Positions 18,270 through 27,644 are shown, counted from the first letter of the stretch. The stretch is DNA of 64,000 nucleotides from Hominisplanchenecus faecis (GCF_020687205.1 NZ_JAJEQE010000002.1:62001-126000), one strand, 5' to 3'. Program-made: numbers and translations. Notes: generated from the letters alone by a model not told the origin.

Positions 18270-19295
18270 ATGAAAACATCGGATTTTTATTTTGATCTGC
18301 CGCAGGAACTGATCGCACAGGATCCACTGGAAGACCGTTCCTCTTCCAGACTGCTGGTACTTGACAGAGAAAGCGGAAAGACGCAGCATCGCGTTTTCCG
18401 TGATATCATTGAATATCTGAACCCGGGAGATTGTCTGGTAGTCAACAATACGAAAGTAATCCCGGCAAGACTCTATGGAAGCAAGATCGGAACGGATGCA
18501 AAGATTGAAGTACTGCTTCTAAAAAGAAGAGAGAATAATGTCTGGGAGACGCTGGTAAAACCGGGGAAGAAATGTCGTGTCGGTGCAAGAATCAGTTTTG
18601 GCGAAGGGCTGCTGATCGGTGAGGTGATCGATGTGGTTGACGAAGGAAACCGTCTGATCCGTTTTGAGTATGAGGGGATTTTTGAGGAAATCCTGGATAA
18701 ACTGGGACAGATGCCGCTGCCGCCGTACATCCATCACCAGCTCAAGGACAAAAACCGTTATCAGACGGTGTATGCAAAGCACGATGGATCTGCCGCAGCA
18801 CCGACAGCCGGACTGCATTTTACACCAGAACTGTTGGAAGAAATCAAAAAGAAAGGCGTTCACATTGCACATGTGACTTTACATGTCGGACTTGGAACCT
18901 TTCGTCCGGTCAAAGTAGAAGATGTGACAGATCATCACATGCACTCGGAGTTTTACATTGTGGAGCCGGAGCAGGCGGAGCTGATCAACCGTGTGAAAAA
19001 AGAAGGCGGGAAGATTGTGGCAGTCGGAACGACAAGCTGCCGTACGCTGGAGTCGGCAACCGATGAAAACGGTATTTTAAAAGCAGGAAGCGGATGGACG
19101 GACATCTTTATTTATCCTGGTTATCCGTTTAAAATGATCGACCGTCTGATCACAAACTTCCACCTGCCGGAGTCCACACTGATGATGCTGGTTTCCGCAC
19201 TGGCCGGAAAAGATAAGATCATGGCTGCTTATGAGGAAGCAGTAAAAGAGCGTTATCGTTTCTTCTCCTTTGGGGATGCGATGTTTATTATGTAG
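18270..19295 (+). CDS. queA: tRNA preQ1(34) S-adenosylmethionine ribosyltransferase-isomerase
   Basis: Transfers and rearranges the ribose of SAM onto preQ1 at tRNA position 34, giving epoxyqueuosine. The 341-residue length and the opening [18 protein letters not shown] are diagnostic. Other conserved parts are [14 protein letters not shown], the [14 protein letters not shown] loop and [23 protein letters not shown] sits at a good distance from the ATG. No other queuosine gene (tgt, queC-F) is adjacent. The 39-base gap to the convergent pdaA gene holds a small weak hairpin (GATGCC/GGCATT near 19303-19315), which may serve both ends. Confidence 0.97.
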   Translation: MKTSDFYFDLPQELIAQDPLEDRSSSRLLVLDRESGKTQHRVFRDIIEYLNPGDCLVVNNTKVIPARLYGSKIGTDAKIEVLLLKRRENNVWETLVKPGKKCRVGARISFGEGLLIGEVIDVVDEGNRLIRFEYEGIFEEILDKLGQMPLPPYIHHQLKDKNRYQTVYAKHDGSAAAPTAGLHFTPELLEEIKKKGVHIAHVTLHVGLGTFRPVKVEDVTDHHMHSEFYIVEPEQAELINRVKKEGGKIVAVGTTSCRTLESATDENGILKAGSGWTDIFIYPGYPFKMIDRLITNFHLPESTLMMLVSALAGKDKIMAAYEEAVKERYRFFSFGDAMFIM

Positions 19296-19334
19296 TGCTT
19301 AAGATGCCCCGGCATTCTTCTGTGCACCTCTGAT

Positions 19335-20153
19335 CTACAGTTTGTCAGCAAGTTCAGATAACGGAGCGAAATGATACCCCATTTCTTCCCATTTTGTCAG
19401 AAGTTCATCGAGAATGGCTGCATTCGTAGAAGAGGTGCTGTGAAGCAAAACTACGGCTCCCGGATGGATGCGGCTTAAAAGTTTGGAAAAAGCCTGCTCT
19501 TTTGTTGGCTGCTCATCTTGAATCCAGTCCACGTAGGCGAGACTCCAGAAGAAGGTTTTGTAGCCAAGTTCTTTTGCCATTTCAAGGTTGGAGGTGCTGT
19601 ATTTTCCCTGAGGTGGGCGGTAGTAGTGAGCCATTTCGCTTCCGGTGATCGACTGAAAAAGTGTGTTCACGTCATTCAACTCTTTTTCAAAAGCTTCCTT
19701 TGTGGAGATTTTAGACATATCCGGATGATGATAAGTGTGGTTGCCGACGATGTGACCTTCCGCTACCATGCGTTTGGTAAGTTCCGGACTGGTTTCCAGA
19801 AAATTTCCGACGACAAAGAAAGTGCCAACCGCCTGATGGTTTTTCAGGGCATCCAGAATAGCAGGCAGATTGCCATTTTCATATCCGGCATCAAAGGTGA
19901 GGTAAATGACTTTTTCATCTGTTTCATCTGCGTAGGCTGCCTGATATTTTGCAAGCTCAGAAGGCGTGGCGTTGCCGACAGGCCGCACACCTTCTTCCTG
20001 AAAACTGAGTCCCCAGTTGCCTTCTGAAGAAGATGAGGCAGGAAGTACCGTGGTCGGCTGTGAAAACAGATAATGGATCCCGGATCCGGAAAAGTAGGCG
20101 GCTGTCAGAAGCAAGAGTGTGACAGCTGCTTTTTTGAACGGAAAAACAGACAT
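19335..20153 (-). CDS. pdaA: Polysaccharide deacetylase, PdaA type (spore cortex)
   Basis: Probably the N-acetylmuramic acid deacetylase that helps form muramic-delta-lactam in the spore cortex. The 272 residues have an N-terminal membrane segment (about 8-24) and a CE4 domain: LTFDAGYENG as motif 1 (PdaA proteins also vary from the usual TFDDGP here), GNHTYHHPDM as the metal-binding HxxxH motif, YRPPQGKYS as motif 3 and an HPGAVVLLHS C-terminal motif. Overall layout and wording match Bacillus PdaA closely. The start at 20153 is chosen because it opens directly on the signal segment and has AGGGG seven bases upstream; the frame is open to 20222. That SD lies in the arm of a long hairpin. Confidence 0.88.
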   Translation of the reverse strand: MSVFPFKKAAVTLLLLTAAYFSGSGIHYLFSQPTTVLPASSSSEGNWGLSFQEEGVRPVGNATPSELAKYQAAYADETDEKVIYLTFDAGYENGNLPAILDALKNHQAVGTFFVVGNFLETSPELTKRMVAEGHIVGNHTYHHPDMSKISTKEAFEKELNDVNTLFQSITGSEMAHYYRPPQGKYSTSNLEMAKELGYKTFFWSLAYVDWIQDEQPTKEQAFSKLLSRIHPGAVVLLHSTSSTNAAILDELLTKWEEMGYHFAPLSELADKL

Positions 20154-20219
20154 AAAAAATCCCCTGGTATGAAATTGGTTATTTATATGAAAAAACAACC
20201 AGAGATATACCAGGGGATT
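20154..20219 (-). promoter_or_regulatory. Long hairpin covering the pdaA ribosome site
   Basis: A perfect 13-bp inverted repeat, AATCCCCTGGTAT (20158-20170) against its complement at 20207-20219, with an inner five-bp repeat TGGTT/AACCA (20176-20180, 20197-20201). On the minus strand the 3' arm is followed by six Ts (20159-20154) and then at once by the pdaA ATG. It can serve as a terminator for the DUF3783 gene. It also contains the AGGGG Shine-Dalgarno site of pdaA, so it would block pdaA translation on read-through transcripts. Confidence 0.75.
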
Positions 20220-20236
20220 CATTTTAACTGCTGTAT

Positions 20237-20830
20237 TTACAGCGGCAGAATTTTCCCGTCTGCGGTTACGAGAACCGTACTGTTTTCATCGATATGATCT
20301 GCATAGAGCTGCTCATCTTCTGCCATCAGGCAGAATTCTTCGGATTCCTGCTCATAACGCAGGTAAACATGATCCATTGCAATCACCCCATCCGGTCGTC
20401 CTTCACATCCAAAATCCGACTCTTCGATACGTGTGACGATTGCTCTTCTTGCATGCATCCGTGCATGTTCTTTTGCAATCTCCTGATAGAGTGCGAAAAA
20501 TGTCCAGTCTGCATTGGTATCGGTCACGATCGCCTTCAGGTCGATGGAAGGAATGCCGGCTTTTTTCAAATAAGAAAACAGCACATCCATCCGCACACCA
20601 GAAAAATGATCCATCACCAGCACAGATTGTGGAATTTTTGAAAAAGGGACATCGGAAGTGCTTTTTTCGAAGCCTGTACGGCCGGTGAGATAGCCGATCT
20701 TCTGAGCAGTAGATGCGGCATCCAGAATACGAAACTGGATACCGAGCTGAACGAAGATGGATTTGATCTTCGGCAGGTATTTGGGCTTCTTTGGGTAATA
20801 TAATAAAACGGTTTCCTGTACAGGGTTCAT
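20237..20830 (-). CDS. DUF3783 domain protein
   Basis: A 197-residue cytoplasmic protein of unknown function. The N-terminal part (about 1-125) carries the DUF3783 pattern, with a VLVMDHFSGVRMDVLFSYL helix and a later KAIVTDTNADWTFFALYQEI stretch that matches the conserved Asn-Trp-Thr segment of that family. The C-terminal 70 residues are acidic and contain several strands (MAEDEQLYADHID, VLVTADGKILPL) with no recognised motif. The gene has its own promoter and a clean GGAG site. A hairpin lies between it and pdaA downstream. No function is proposed. Confidence 0.7.
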   Translation of the reverse strand: MNPVQETVLLYYPKKPKYLPKIKSIFVQLGIQFRILDAASTAQKIGYLTGRTGFEKSTSDVPFSKIPQSVLVMDHFSGVRMDVLFSYLKKAGIPSIDLKAIVTDTNADWTFFALYQEIAKEHARMHARRAIVTRIEESDFGCEGRPDGVIAMDHVYLRYEQESEEFCLMAEDEQLYADHIDENSTVLVTADGKILPL

Positions 20831-20878
20831 AGATCTACTCCTTGTTTGGTTGATTTTTGTTGAATATTCTTGAAATTT

Positions 20879-20907
20879 ATAGTACTCTTAACAGGAGCAG
20901 ATGTCAA
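20879..20907 (-). promoter_or_regulatory. Minus-strand promoter for the DUF3783 gene
   Basis: On the minus strand TTGACA (20907-20902), a 17-base spacer and TACTAT (20884-20879). It overlaps the region that must hold the divergent promoter of the cysteine-cluster gene at 20925, so the two may interfere. Confidence 0.55.
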
Positions 20908-20924
20908 TATGAGGAGGGAGAAAG

Positions 20925-21584
20925 GTGAAACGTAATATCGATATAAAAGAAATTTCAGACGGAAAGCTGTATGGGCCAAATGATATGGTAAAAGCAGACT
21001 GCAGGGGATGTGAGGGATGTTCTGCCTGCTGTCATGGGATGGGCACTTCGATCGTGCTGACACCGCTTGATATTTACCGGCTTGAAAAGGAGCTGAACGC
21101 TTCTTTTGGAGAACTGATGACAAAAGGTGTGGAACTGAATCTGGCGGACGGTGTAATCTTGCCGAACCTGGCCATGCGTGGTGAAAAGGAAGCCTGTGCT
21201 TTTTTGAATGATTCCGGGCGATGCACGATCCATGGGGCAAGACCGGATATCTGTCGTCTCTTTCCGCTTGGCAGAATCTATGAGGAAAAAGGATTTCGCT
21301 ATTTTCTGCAAGTCTACGAGTGTGAAAAGAAAGACCGGCTCAAGGTGAAGGTGAAAAAATGGATCGATATTCCAGATCCTGCACGCCATGATAAATTTAT
21401 TTCTGACTGGCATGCTTATCTGAAAAAGCAGGAGGAGATTCTGGAAAACGATTCGTCGGATGAAAGCAGAAAAGCGGTATCCATGGGAATTTTGAATACG
21501 TTTTATGTGCGAAACTATGACAGGACAAGGGATTTCTATGAACAGTTTTACGAAAGATTAGAGGAGACGGAAGCAGTATTATGA
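20925..21584 (+). CDS. YkgJ-type cysteine cluster protein
   Basis: A 219-residue protein with the CxxCxxCC-type cluster of the YkgJ/UPF0153 family: the N-terminal CRGCEGCSACCHGMG, then CAFLNDSGRCTIHGARPDICRLFPLG. Such clusters probably bind zinc or an iron-sulfur centre, and the role is not known. The C-terminal half (about 130-219) is charged and helical. The start is GTG with a strong GAGGAGGGAG site, and the MKRN opening fits. Its TGA stop overlaps the ATG of the dihydrouridine synthase gene by four bases (ATGA), so the two are coupled. Confidence 0.85.
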   Translation: MKRNIDIKEISDGKLYGPNDMVKADCRGCEGCSACCHGMGTSIVLTPLDIYRLEKELNASFGELMTKGVELNLADGVILPNLAMRGEKEACAFLNDSGRCTIHGARPDICRLFPLGRIYEEKGFRYFLQVYECEKKDRLKVKVKKWIDIPDPARHDKFISDWHAYLKKQEEILENDSSDESRKAVSMGILNTFYVRNYDRTRDFYEQFYERLEETEAVL

Positions 21585-22552
21585 GATATTATCTTGCACC
21601 GCTTGAGGGGATCACGGGATATATTTTCCGCAATGCACATACCAGGCTTTTTACACCGGCCGATAAATATTTTTCTCCGTTTCTGGTTCCGAAACCAAAC
21701 AGCGGAAAACAGTTCAGTGCAAAAGAAAAGGCCGATATCCTTCCCGAGCATAATCAGAACATCCATCTTGTCCCACAGATCATGACAAACAAAGCAGCAG
21801 ATTTTATTGCCATGACAAAGGCTCTGGAAGAATATGGTTATCAGGAAGTCAATTTAAATCTGGGTTGTCCGTCCAGAACGGTTGTCACCAAAGGCAGAGG
21901 AGCCGGGTTTCTTTCAGATCCTGAGACACTGCAATTTTTTTTTGATGAAGTTTTTCGGGAAATAAAGATCAAAATTTCAGTGAAAACGAGGATCGGTCTG
22001 GAACATGCAGAGGAATTTCAGGATCTGCTTTCGGTATACAATCAGTTCCCGTTTGAAGAACTGATCATACATCCACGTGTACAGTGCATGTATTATAATG
22101 GAACGCCGGATATGGAAACGTTTGCATATGCCTGCCAAAACAGCAAAAACAGTCTCTGTTACAATGGAGATCTGTTCCGAAAAGCGGATTTTGAAAGATT
22201 CAGGGAGCAGTATCCAAAAGTTCCGGCAGTAATGTTTGGACGCGGAGTGCTTGCCAATCCGGAACTGATCGGTGAAATAAAAGGCAAAAATGCCATGGAC
22301 AAGATGAGGTTTCGTGTATTCCATGACTGCATTTTTGAAGCATATCGGGAAGCATTTCAGGATGATAAAAATGCCATGTTTAAAATGAAAGAATTCTGGT
22401 ACTATGCGGCAGATATGTTTACCGCTTCTTCGAAATATGCAAAGAAGATCAAAAAGACGAAGAGTGTCTCGACGTACGAGGAAACGGTGGCACAGCTGTT
22501 TGATGAACAGGAGCTGATCGCGGGGGCGGGATTCTCAAAAAAGACAGAGTGA
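21581..22552 (+). CDS. tRNA-dihydrouridine synthase family protein
   Basis: A flavin enzyme of 323 residues that reduces uridines in tRNA. The N-terminal APLEGITGYIFRN binds FMN, the catalytic cysteine is in LNLGCPSRTVVTKGRGAG, KTRIGLE and the lysine-histidine stretch LIIHPR are in place, and GRGVLANPEL ends the barrel. It is closer to the general COG0042 group than to a clearly typed DusA, DusB or DusC, so no letter is given. Translation is coupled to the preceding cysteine-cluster gene, and the CNNM gene follows after ten bases. Confidence 0.9.
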   Translation: MRYYLAPLEGITGYIFRNAHTRLFTPADKYFSPFLVPKPNSGKQFSAKEKADILPEHNQNIHLVPQIMTNKAADFIAMTKALEEYGYQEVNLNLGCPSRTVVTKGRGAGFLSDPETLQFFFDEVFREIKIKISVKTRIGLEHAEEFQDLLSVYNQFPFEELIIHPRVQCMYYNGTPDMETFAYACQNSKNSLCYNGDLFRKADFERFREQYPKVPAVMFGRGVLANPELIGEIKGKNAMDKMRFRVFHDCIFEAYREAFQDDKNAMFKMKEFWYYAADMFTASSKYAKKIKKTKSVSTYEETVAQLFDEQELIAGAGFSKKTE

Positions 22553-22562
22553 GGGAGCATTT

Positions 22563-23933
22563 ATGATTGCAGACAGTCCTTTGATAGGAAAAATAATTTT
22601 GATCCTGGTTCTGATCGCCATTGATGCGTTCTGTTCCTGTGCGGAGATCGCAGTGATCTCACTGGATGCATCGGAACTGGAGAAAATGGCGGAAGAAAAA
22701 AACAAAAAAGCAGAAAGACTTTTGAAATTTTTAAGACAGCCGGCGAAATTTCTGACCATGATCCAGGCGGTGATCACACTGTGCGGATTTCTGATCAGTG
22801 CTTTTACGGCAGATCTGCTTGCACTGTGGATGACCGGTCTTGTGATGGAGCAGTTTGTACACCTGGTTTCGGCAAAAGTCTGGCATAATATCTTTCTGGT
22901 GCTGATCACGTTTTTGCTTTCCTATGTGGTGCTGGTCTTTGGTATCCTGCTGCCAAAGCGTCTTGCGGCAAAGCGGGGGCAGAAGCTGGCATTTCGGATG
23001 AGCGGGCTTCTGGAAGTGTTCTGGATCGTTTTTTCGCCGTTTACGGCTCTTTTAAATGCGACTACAAATCTTCTGTTACGTCTTTTCGGGATCGATCCAA
23101 ATGCGGAGGCGGTGGAAGTCAGCGAGGAAGAGATACGGAAAATGGCAGATGCCGGAAGCAAAAAAGGTGTGATCGATCTGGAGGAAAATGAGATCATCCA
23201 AAATCTGTTTGAATTTGATGACATGGCAGTGGATGAGTTTGCCACGCATCGGACAGACATCACGCTTCTGTGGACGGATGAGACGCTGCAACAGTGGGAG
23301 GAGACCATTCACGACAGCCGCCACACCGTTTATCCGGTCTGCGAAGAGACAGTTGATCATGTGGTCGGCGTATTGAATATTAAGGATTTCTTCCGGTTCC
23401 GCGGGCGGACAAAGGATTTCATTATGAAGCATGCCGTGAAACCGGCTCAGTTTATCCCGAAATCGGTAAAAGCAGATGTTCTGTTCCGGCGGATGAAAGT
23501 CTCACATAACCATTTTGCGGTGGTTCTGGATGAGTACGGCGGCATGGTCGGTATTGTCACGATGAACGATCTGTTAGAGCAGCTGGTCGGAGATCTGGAA
23601 GATGATTTGGCAGAGCTTGCCGAAGAACCGAAAATCTCCCGGATTTCAAAGGATACCTGGAAAATTGACGGCGGTGTAGATCTGGAAGATGCTGCGGAGG
23701 CACTGGAAGTGGAACTTCCGGTGGAGGATTATGATACCTTTGGCGGTTTTGTCTTTGGCATATACGGAACGATCCCATCCGATGGAACACAGTTTGAGGT
23801 CGATGCATGCGGACTGCATATCAAGATTCTTTCCATCAAAGAACATCGTCTGGAGTCGGCACTCGTCTGTAAAACGACAGGTTCAGAAAATGCGGCAGAA
23901 CAAGAAAGAAGTGAAAAAAATGAAGATAAGTGA
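22563..23933 (+). CDS. CNNM/CorC-type membrane protein (hemolysin-related)
   Basis: A 456-residue protein with three parts: an N-terminal CNNM (DUF21) membrane domain with about four helices (to residue 170), a CBS pair (about 215-340, with HTVYPVCEETVDHVVGVLNIKDF and FAVVLDEYGGMVGIVTMNDLLEQLVG) and a C-terminal CorC_HlyC domain (about 355-440). Relatives take part in Mg2+ or other divalent cation export; the hemolysin name is historical. Its last 14 bases overlap the DUF2284 gene in another frame. Confidence 0.92.
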   Translation: MIADSPLIGKIILILVLIAIDAFCSCAEIAVISLDASELEKMAEEKNKKAERLLKFLRQPAKFLTMIQAVITLCGFLISAFTADLLALWMTGLVMEQFVHLVSAKVWHNIFLVLITFLLSYVVLVFGILLPKRLAAKRGQKLAFRMSGLLEVFWIVFSPFTALLNATTNLLLRLFGIDPNAEAVEVSEEEIRKMADAGSKKGVIDLEENEIIQNLFEFDDMAVDEFATHRTDITLLWTDETLQQWEETIHDSRHTVYPVCEETVDHVVGVLNIKDFFRFRGRTKDFIMKHAVKPAQFIPKSVKADVLFRRMKVSHNHFAVVLDEYGGMVGIVTMNDLLEQLVGDLEDDLAELAEEPKISRISKDTWKIDGGVDLEDAAEALEVELPVEDYDTFGGFVFGIYGTIPSDGTQFEVDACGLHIKILSIKEHRLESALVCKTTGSENAAEQERSEKNEDK

Positions 23934-24486
23934 AGCGGATCTGTTTGAAAAGATCGAAGCATTTCTTGCAGATTATCCAATTTGTCAGTATGGATTTCTG
24001 AAAAGTGAGGATATTCTGTTCTCGGATAAAGTGCGGTATATCTGCGAAAAGGAGTGTCCAAGGTATGGAAAGTCCTGGTCCTGCCCGCCGGCTGTGGGAG
24101 AGGTTGCGGACTGTAAAAAACACTGCATTTCTTATCAGTATGCACTGGTGTTTACGACGCTCTCGGAAGTGGAAGATATTGACGATATGGAAGAGACGCT
24201 TGCAACCAGGCCGGAGCATGAAGAGGTTGTCCACGCGATCTGTCAGGAACTGGAGCAGTTATCCGAAGCATACTTTGCTCTTTCTTCCGAATCCTGTGCA
24301 ATCTGCAGCCAGTGTGCATACCCTGAAAGTTGCCGCCATCCGGAACATATGATCCCATGTATTGAGAGTCAGGGGATTTTAGTGACGGATGTGGCAGAAA
24401 AATGCGGCATCGAATATTTTTATGACCGTCATACCGTTACCTGGTACGGCATTATTTTTTTTCATCATGATCAAAAGAGCTGCTGA
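23920..24486 (+). CDS. DUF2284 cysteine-rich metal-binding protein
   Basis: A 188-residue protein with the DUF2284 pattern of cysteine groups: CEKECPRYGKSWSCPP near residue 40, a middle CKKHC, and CAICSQCAYPESCRHPEHMIPC in the second half. These are predicted to hold a metal or iron-sulfur centre; the function is not known. The ATG at 23920 overlaps the CNNM gene by 14 bases, so it is translated from the same message. The longer upstream reading frame would be CNNM sequence read in the wrong frame. Confidence 0.85.
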   Translation: MKISEADLFEKIEAFLADYPICQYGFLKSEDILFSDKVRYICEKECPRYGKSWSCPPAVGEVADCKKHCISYQYALVFTTLSEVEDIDDMEETLATRPEHEEVVHAICQELEQLSEAYFALSSESCAICSQCAYPESCRHPEHMIPCIESQGILVTDVAEKCGIEYFYDRHTVTWYGIIFFHHDQKSC

Positions 24487-24598
24487 TTTCCAAAAAGGAT
24501 CGTAAAACAGATCAGCAGGAGAAACTAAGAAAGCAAAGGGCAGGTATTTTTTGGAAACGCATCACATAAACTGCATAATAAAAGGTGATGACAGCGGT

Positions 24599-24874
24599 AT
24601 GAGTTCGAAAAAGAAAGCGATCCGGCAGCGTATTTTAGAATCTGCCCAGATACCGGAGGATCTCTCCAGAGGAGCCGTTCTTCTTCAGATAACCGGAAGA
24701 GAAGAGGTATACATAGAGAATTTCAGGGGGATTTTAGAATATACAGACTGCGGTATTTTGATCCTCGGGAAGCAGGGAAGGATTTTGATCGAAGGCAGAT
24801 ACCTTCAGATTCCGTTTTATACCTCAGAAGAGATGAAAATTACCGGACAGATCGACCAGATCCGCTATTTATAA
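24599..24874 (+). CDS. yqfC: Sporulation protein YqfC
   Basis: A 91-residue member of the YabP/YqfC family, made in the mother cell of spore formers; its exact job is not known. The conserved parts are IPEDLSRGAVLLQITGREEVYIENFRGIL read in two blocks, then GKQGRILIEG and the closing GQIDQIRYL. The ATG at 24599 is preferred over the TTG at 24551 because the protein then lines up with Bacillus YqfC (93 residues) and AAAGGTGAT precedes it. yqfD follows after 12 bases, the standard order. Confidence 0.88.
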   Translation: MSSKKKAIRQRILESAQIPEDLSRGAVLLQITGREEVYIENFRGILEYTDCGILILGKQGRILIEGRYLQIPFYTSEEMKITGQIDQIRYL

Positions 24875-24886
24875 GGAGGCAAAAGC

Positions 24887-26122
24887 TTGGTTTTGAAGCT
24901 TCTTTTATACCGAAAAGGGATGCTGAGGATAAGCGTAACAGGTGAAAGTTATGACCGTTTTTTAAATCTCTGTGCAAATCATGGAATTGCACTGTGGAAT
25001 CTGGAGTATCATGGAAATGCCTATGAGATGGATATTTCGGTTCAGGGATTTCGCATGCTGCGTCCGCTTGTGAAAAAAAGCAGAACCAGAGTGAGGATCA
25101 TACGGCGGCAGGGACTGCCGTTTTTTTTATATCGCTGCCGGAAGAAAAAGATGCTGTTTGCCGGATTGCTGTGCGGTATCCTGCTTCTGTATTTCATGTC
25201 CTGCTTTTTGTGGCGGATCGATATTGAGGGAAATCAGCAGATTACAAGAGGACAGATCTGTCGCTATCTGGAAACCGTGCATATTGAAAACGGCACTCGT
25301 ATTTCCGTGATCGACTGCAAAGAACTGGCGGCGATGCTGCGAAAACAGTTTGATGCTTTTACCTGGGTTTCCGTAAAACAGGAAGGAACCAGACTGCTGA
25401 TCCAGGTAAAAGAGAGCACAGATCCTGAGGCAAATGTGGAAAATAATGAAAAAAAAGAAACAGAAGGAACAAATTCTGCAAATCTGCCCACGGATCTGAT
25501 CGCAGATAAAAACGGTGTCATAACATCCATGATCACAAGAAAAGGAGTACCAATGGTGTCAGTCGGTGACACGGTGAAAAAGGGTGACTTGCTTGTGAAA
25601 GGAGAGCTGGAGATCCTGGATGATTCCGGGGAAGTATCCGGTTATCAGTACTGTGCTTCGGATGCAGATATTTTTCTTAAAACTTCTTATGAATATCGGG
25701 AAAAGATAAGATTAAAGAGAAAAGAGAAGCATTACAGCGGAAAAGAGAAACAAAAGATCGGACTTCGAGTCGGAAAATGGCAGATGTATCTGCCGGGTGC
25801 CGGCAAAAAAATGCAGACGTTTGATACGGTGACAGAGATGCATCCACTATGCATTTTTCAGAACTTTTATCTTCCGGTTTCTTTTGAAAAGCAGCAGTTT
25901 TTCGAGTATACATACGAAACGGTGACATTGACAGAAGAAGAAGCATCTGCCATGGCTGAAAAAGATCTGTATGATTTTCTGAATAAAATTCAGGAAAAAG
26001 GGGTTCAAATATTTGAAAATAATGTTAAAATAGAGTTTGATACAAACTATTGCATCGCAAAAGGGTCTGTTATTTTGATAGAGAAGGCCGGAAAAAGTGT
26101 AGAAAGGATAACAACGGAATGA
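24887..26122 (+). CDS. yqfD: Sporulation protein YqfD
   Basis: A 411-residue sporulation membrane protein, paired with YqfC in nearly all spore formers. The N-terminal region has GESYDRFLNLCANHGIALWN. A single membrane segment lies at about residues 85-107, followed by a POTRA-like part with the signature IDIEGNQQITRGQI. The C-terminal region carries VSVGDTVKKGDLLVKGELEI and ends with a conserved strand-rich domain. The start is TTG with AAGGAGG seven bases upstream, overlapping the yqfC stop. The stop TGA overlaps the phoH ATG, so it is coupled to phoH. Confidence 0.92.
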   Translation: MVLKLLLYRKGMLRISVTGESYDRFLNLCANHGIALWNLEYHGNAYEMDISVQGFRMLRPLVKKSRTRVRIIRRQGLPFFLYRCRKKKMLFAGLLCGILLLYFMSCFLWRIDIEGNQQITRGQICRYLETVHIENGTRISVIDCKELAAMLRKQFDAFTWVSVKQEGTRLLIQVKESTDPEANVENNEKKETEGTNSANLPTDLIADKNGVITSMITRKGVPMVSVGDTVKKGDLLVKGELEILDDSGEVSGYQYCASDADIFLKTSYEYREKIRLKRKEKHYSGKEKQKIGLRVGKWQMYLPGAGKKMQTFDTVTEMHPLCIFQNFYLPVSFEKQQFFEYTYETVTLTEEEASAMAEKDLYDFLNKIQEKGVQIFENNVKIEFDTNYCIAKGSVILIEKAGKSVERITTE

Positions 26123-27150
26123 GTATTGTAGAAGCAAGTATTTCTGTTCCGGCGGAGCATGAAACAAATGTTTTCGGACAATTTGACCAGCATATAAAAA
26201 AGATGGAGCGGGCACTGAATATCACCGTTGTGAACCGTGATGGCGTTTTAAAGATCATCGGCGGGGAGACGGCAGTGAACAAAGCCAGGAAGATTTTTGA
26301 ACAGCTGATCGAACTGTCAAAGCATGGAAATATTATTCAGGAACAGAATGTTGACTATGCGATCGCACTTTCTTATGAGGATAAAGAAGAAGCACTTTCT
26401 GCGATCGACCAGGATACGATCTGCCATACGATCAACGGAAAGCCGATTAAACCAAAGACGCTTGGACAGAAGCAGTATGTTGATGCAATCCGCAAAAAGA
26501 TGATTGTTTTCGGGATCGGTCCTGCCGGAACCGGAAAGACTTATCTGGCCATGGCGATGGCGATCCAGGCATTTAAAAACGATGAGGTCGGCAGGATCAT
26601 TCTGACCAGGCCCGCGATCGAGGCAGGAGAAAAGCTTGGATTTCTGCCGGGGGATCTGCAAAGCAAGATCGATCCGTATCTGCGTCCGCTCTATGATGCA
26701 CTGTATCAGATCATGGGACCGGAAAGTTTTGCCAAAAACATGGAAAAAGGATTGATTGAAGTAGCACCGCTTGCCTATATGCGGGGAAGGACTCTGGACA
26801 ATGCCTTTATCATTCTGGATGAGGCACAGAATACGACGCCGGCACAGATGAAAATGTTCTTAACAAGAATCGGTTTTGGCTCAAAAGTTATCATCACTGG
26901 TGACAAAACGCAGAAAGACCTTCCATCTAGTGCCGCTTCCGGACTGGATGTAGCCATGAAAGTCCTGAAAAAAGTAGATGGGATTTCGTTCTGTGAACTG
27001 ACCAGCAAAGACGTTGTACGTCATCCGCTGGTGCAGAAGATTGTGCAGGCCTATGAGGAATACGAAAAGAAAGCTGTACAGAAAAAGACAGACAGAACGG
27101 TGAAGAGCAAAACGAAGACTTCGACGGGTACAACAAGGAGAAAATCATGA
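26119..27150 (+). CDS. phoH: PhoH family ATPase
   Basis: A cytoplasmic ATPase of 343 residues linked to RNA metabolism by its partner ybeY. An N-terminal KH-like region (about 1-75) is followed by the PhoH domain: Walker A GPAGTGKTYLAMA near residue 136, RPAIEAGEKLGFLPGD, and Walker B AFIILDEAQN, then ITGDKTQKDL and VVRHPLVQ. A Lys/Thr-rich tail ends the protein. The ATG at 26119 overlaps the yqfD stop by four bases, and the stop overlaps the ybeY ATG in the same way. Confidence 0.95.
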   Translation: MSIVEASISVPAEHETNVFGQFDQHIKKMERALNITVVNRDGVLKIIGGETAVNKARKIFEQLIELSKHGNIIQEQNVDYAIALSYEDKEEALSAIDQDTICHTINGKPIKPKTLGQKQYVDAIRKKMIVFGIGPAGTGKTYLAMAMAIQAFKNDEVGRIILTRPAIEAGEKLGFLPGDLQSKIDPYLRPLYDALYQIMGPESFAKNMEKGLIEVAPLAYMRGRTLDNAFIILDEAQNTTPAQMKMFLTRIGFGSKVIITGDKTQKDLPSSAASGLDVAMKVLKKVDGISFCELTSKDVVRHPLVQKIVQAYEEYEKKAVQKKTDRTVKSKTKTSTGTTRRKS

Positions 27151-27644
27151 CACTGAATTTTGAGAGCGAGTACGAAAAAGAGCTGCCGTTTGATGCCAGG
27201 GAAGTGGCGGAAAAGGTATTTACATTTACGATGGATTATCTTGGCTGTCCTTATGAGGCAGAAGTAAGCCTTCTGCTGACCGATGATGAGACCATCCACC
27301 AGATCAACAAAGAACAGCGTGATATTGACCGTGCCACTGATGTGCTGTCTTTTCCGATGGCAGACTATGTCACAGAAGGTGATTTTGCATTTCTGGAGGA
27401 GGAAGGGGCAGACTGTTTTCATCCGGAAACGGGAGAACTATTGCTTGGCGATATCGTGATATCCGGTGACAAGGTGTTGCAGCAGGCAGAAAGCTACGGC
27501 CATTCTCCGCTTAGGGAGTATGCTTTTTTGATCGTACACAGTCTTCTGCATCTGGTCGGATACGATCATATGGAAGAGCAGGAAGCAAAACGTATGGAAA
27601 AGAAACAGGCAGATGTCCTGGAATCCATGGGAATTACAAGATAG
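27147..27644 (+). CDS. ybeY: rRNA maturation endoribonuclease YbeY
   Basis: A 165-residue zinc-dependent endoribonuclease that acts in 16S rRNA 3'-end maturation and ribosome quality control. The zinc motif HSLLHLVGYDH (three histidines) lies near residue 132, and the substrate-side segment RATDVLSFPM is conserved. It starts within the end of phoH. The DUF3048 lipoprotein gene begins 12 bases later with its own AGGGGGAA site and is probably on the same transcript. Confidence 0.96.
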   Translation: MTLNFESEYEKELPFDAREVAEKVFTFTMDYLGCPYEAEVSLLLTDDETIHQINKEQRDIDRATDVLSFPMADYVTEGDFAFLEEEGADCFHPETGELLLGDIVISGDKVLQQAESYGHSPLREYAFLIVHSLLHLVGYDHMEEQEAKRMEKKQADVLESMGITR

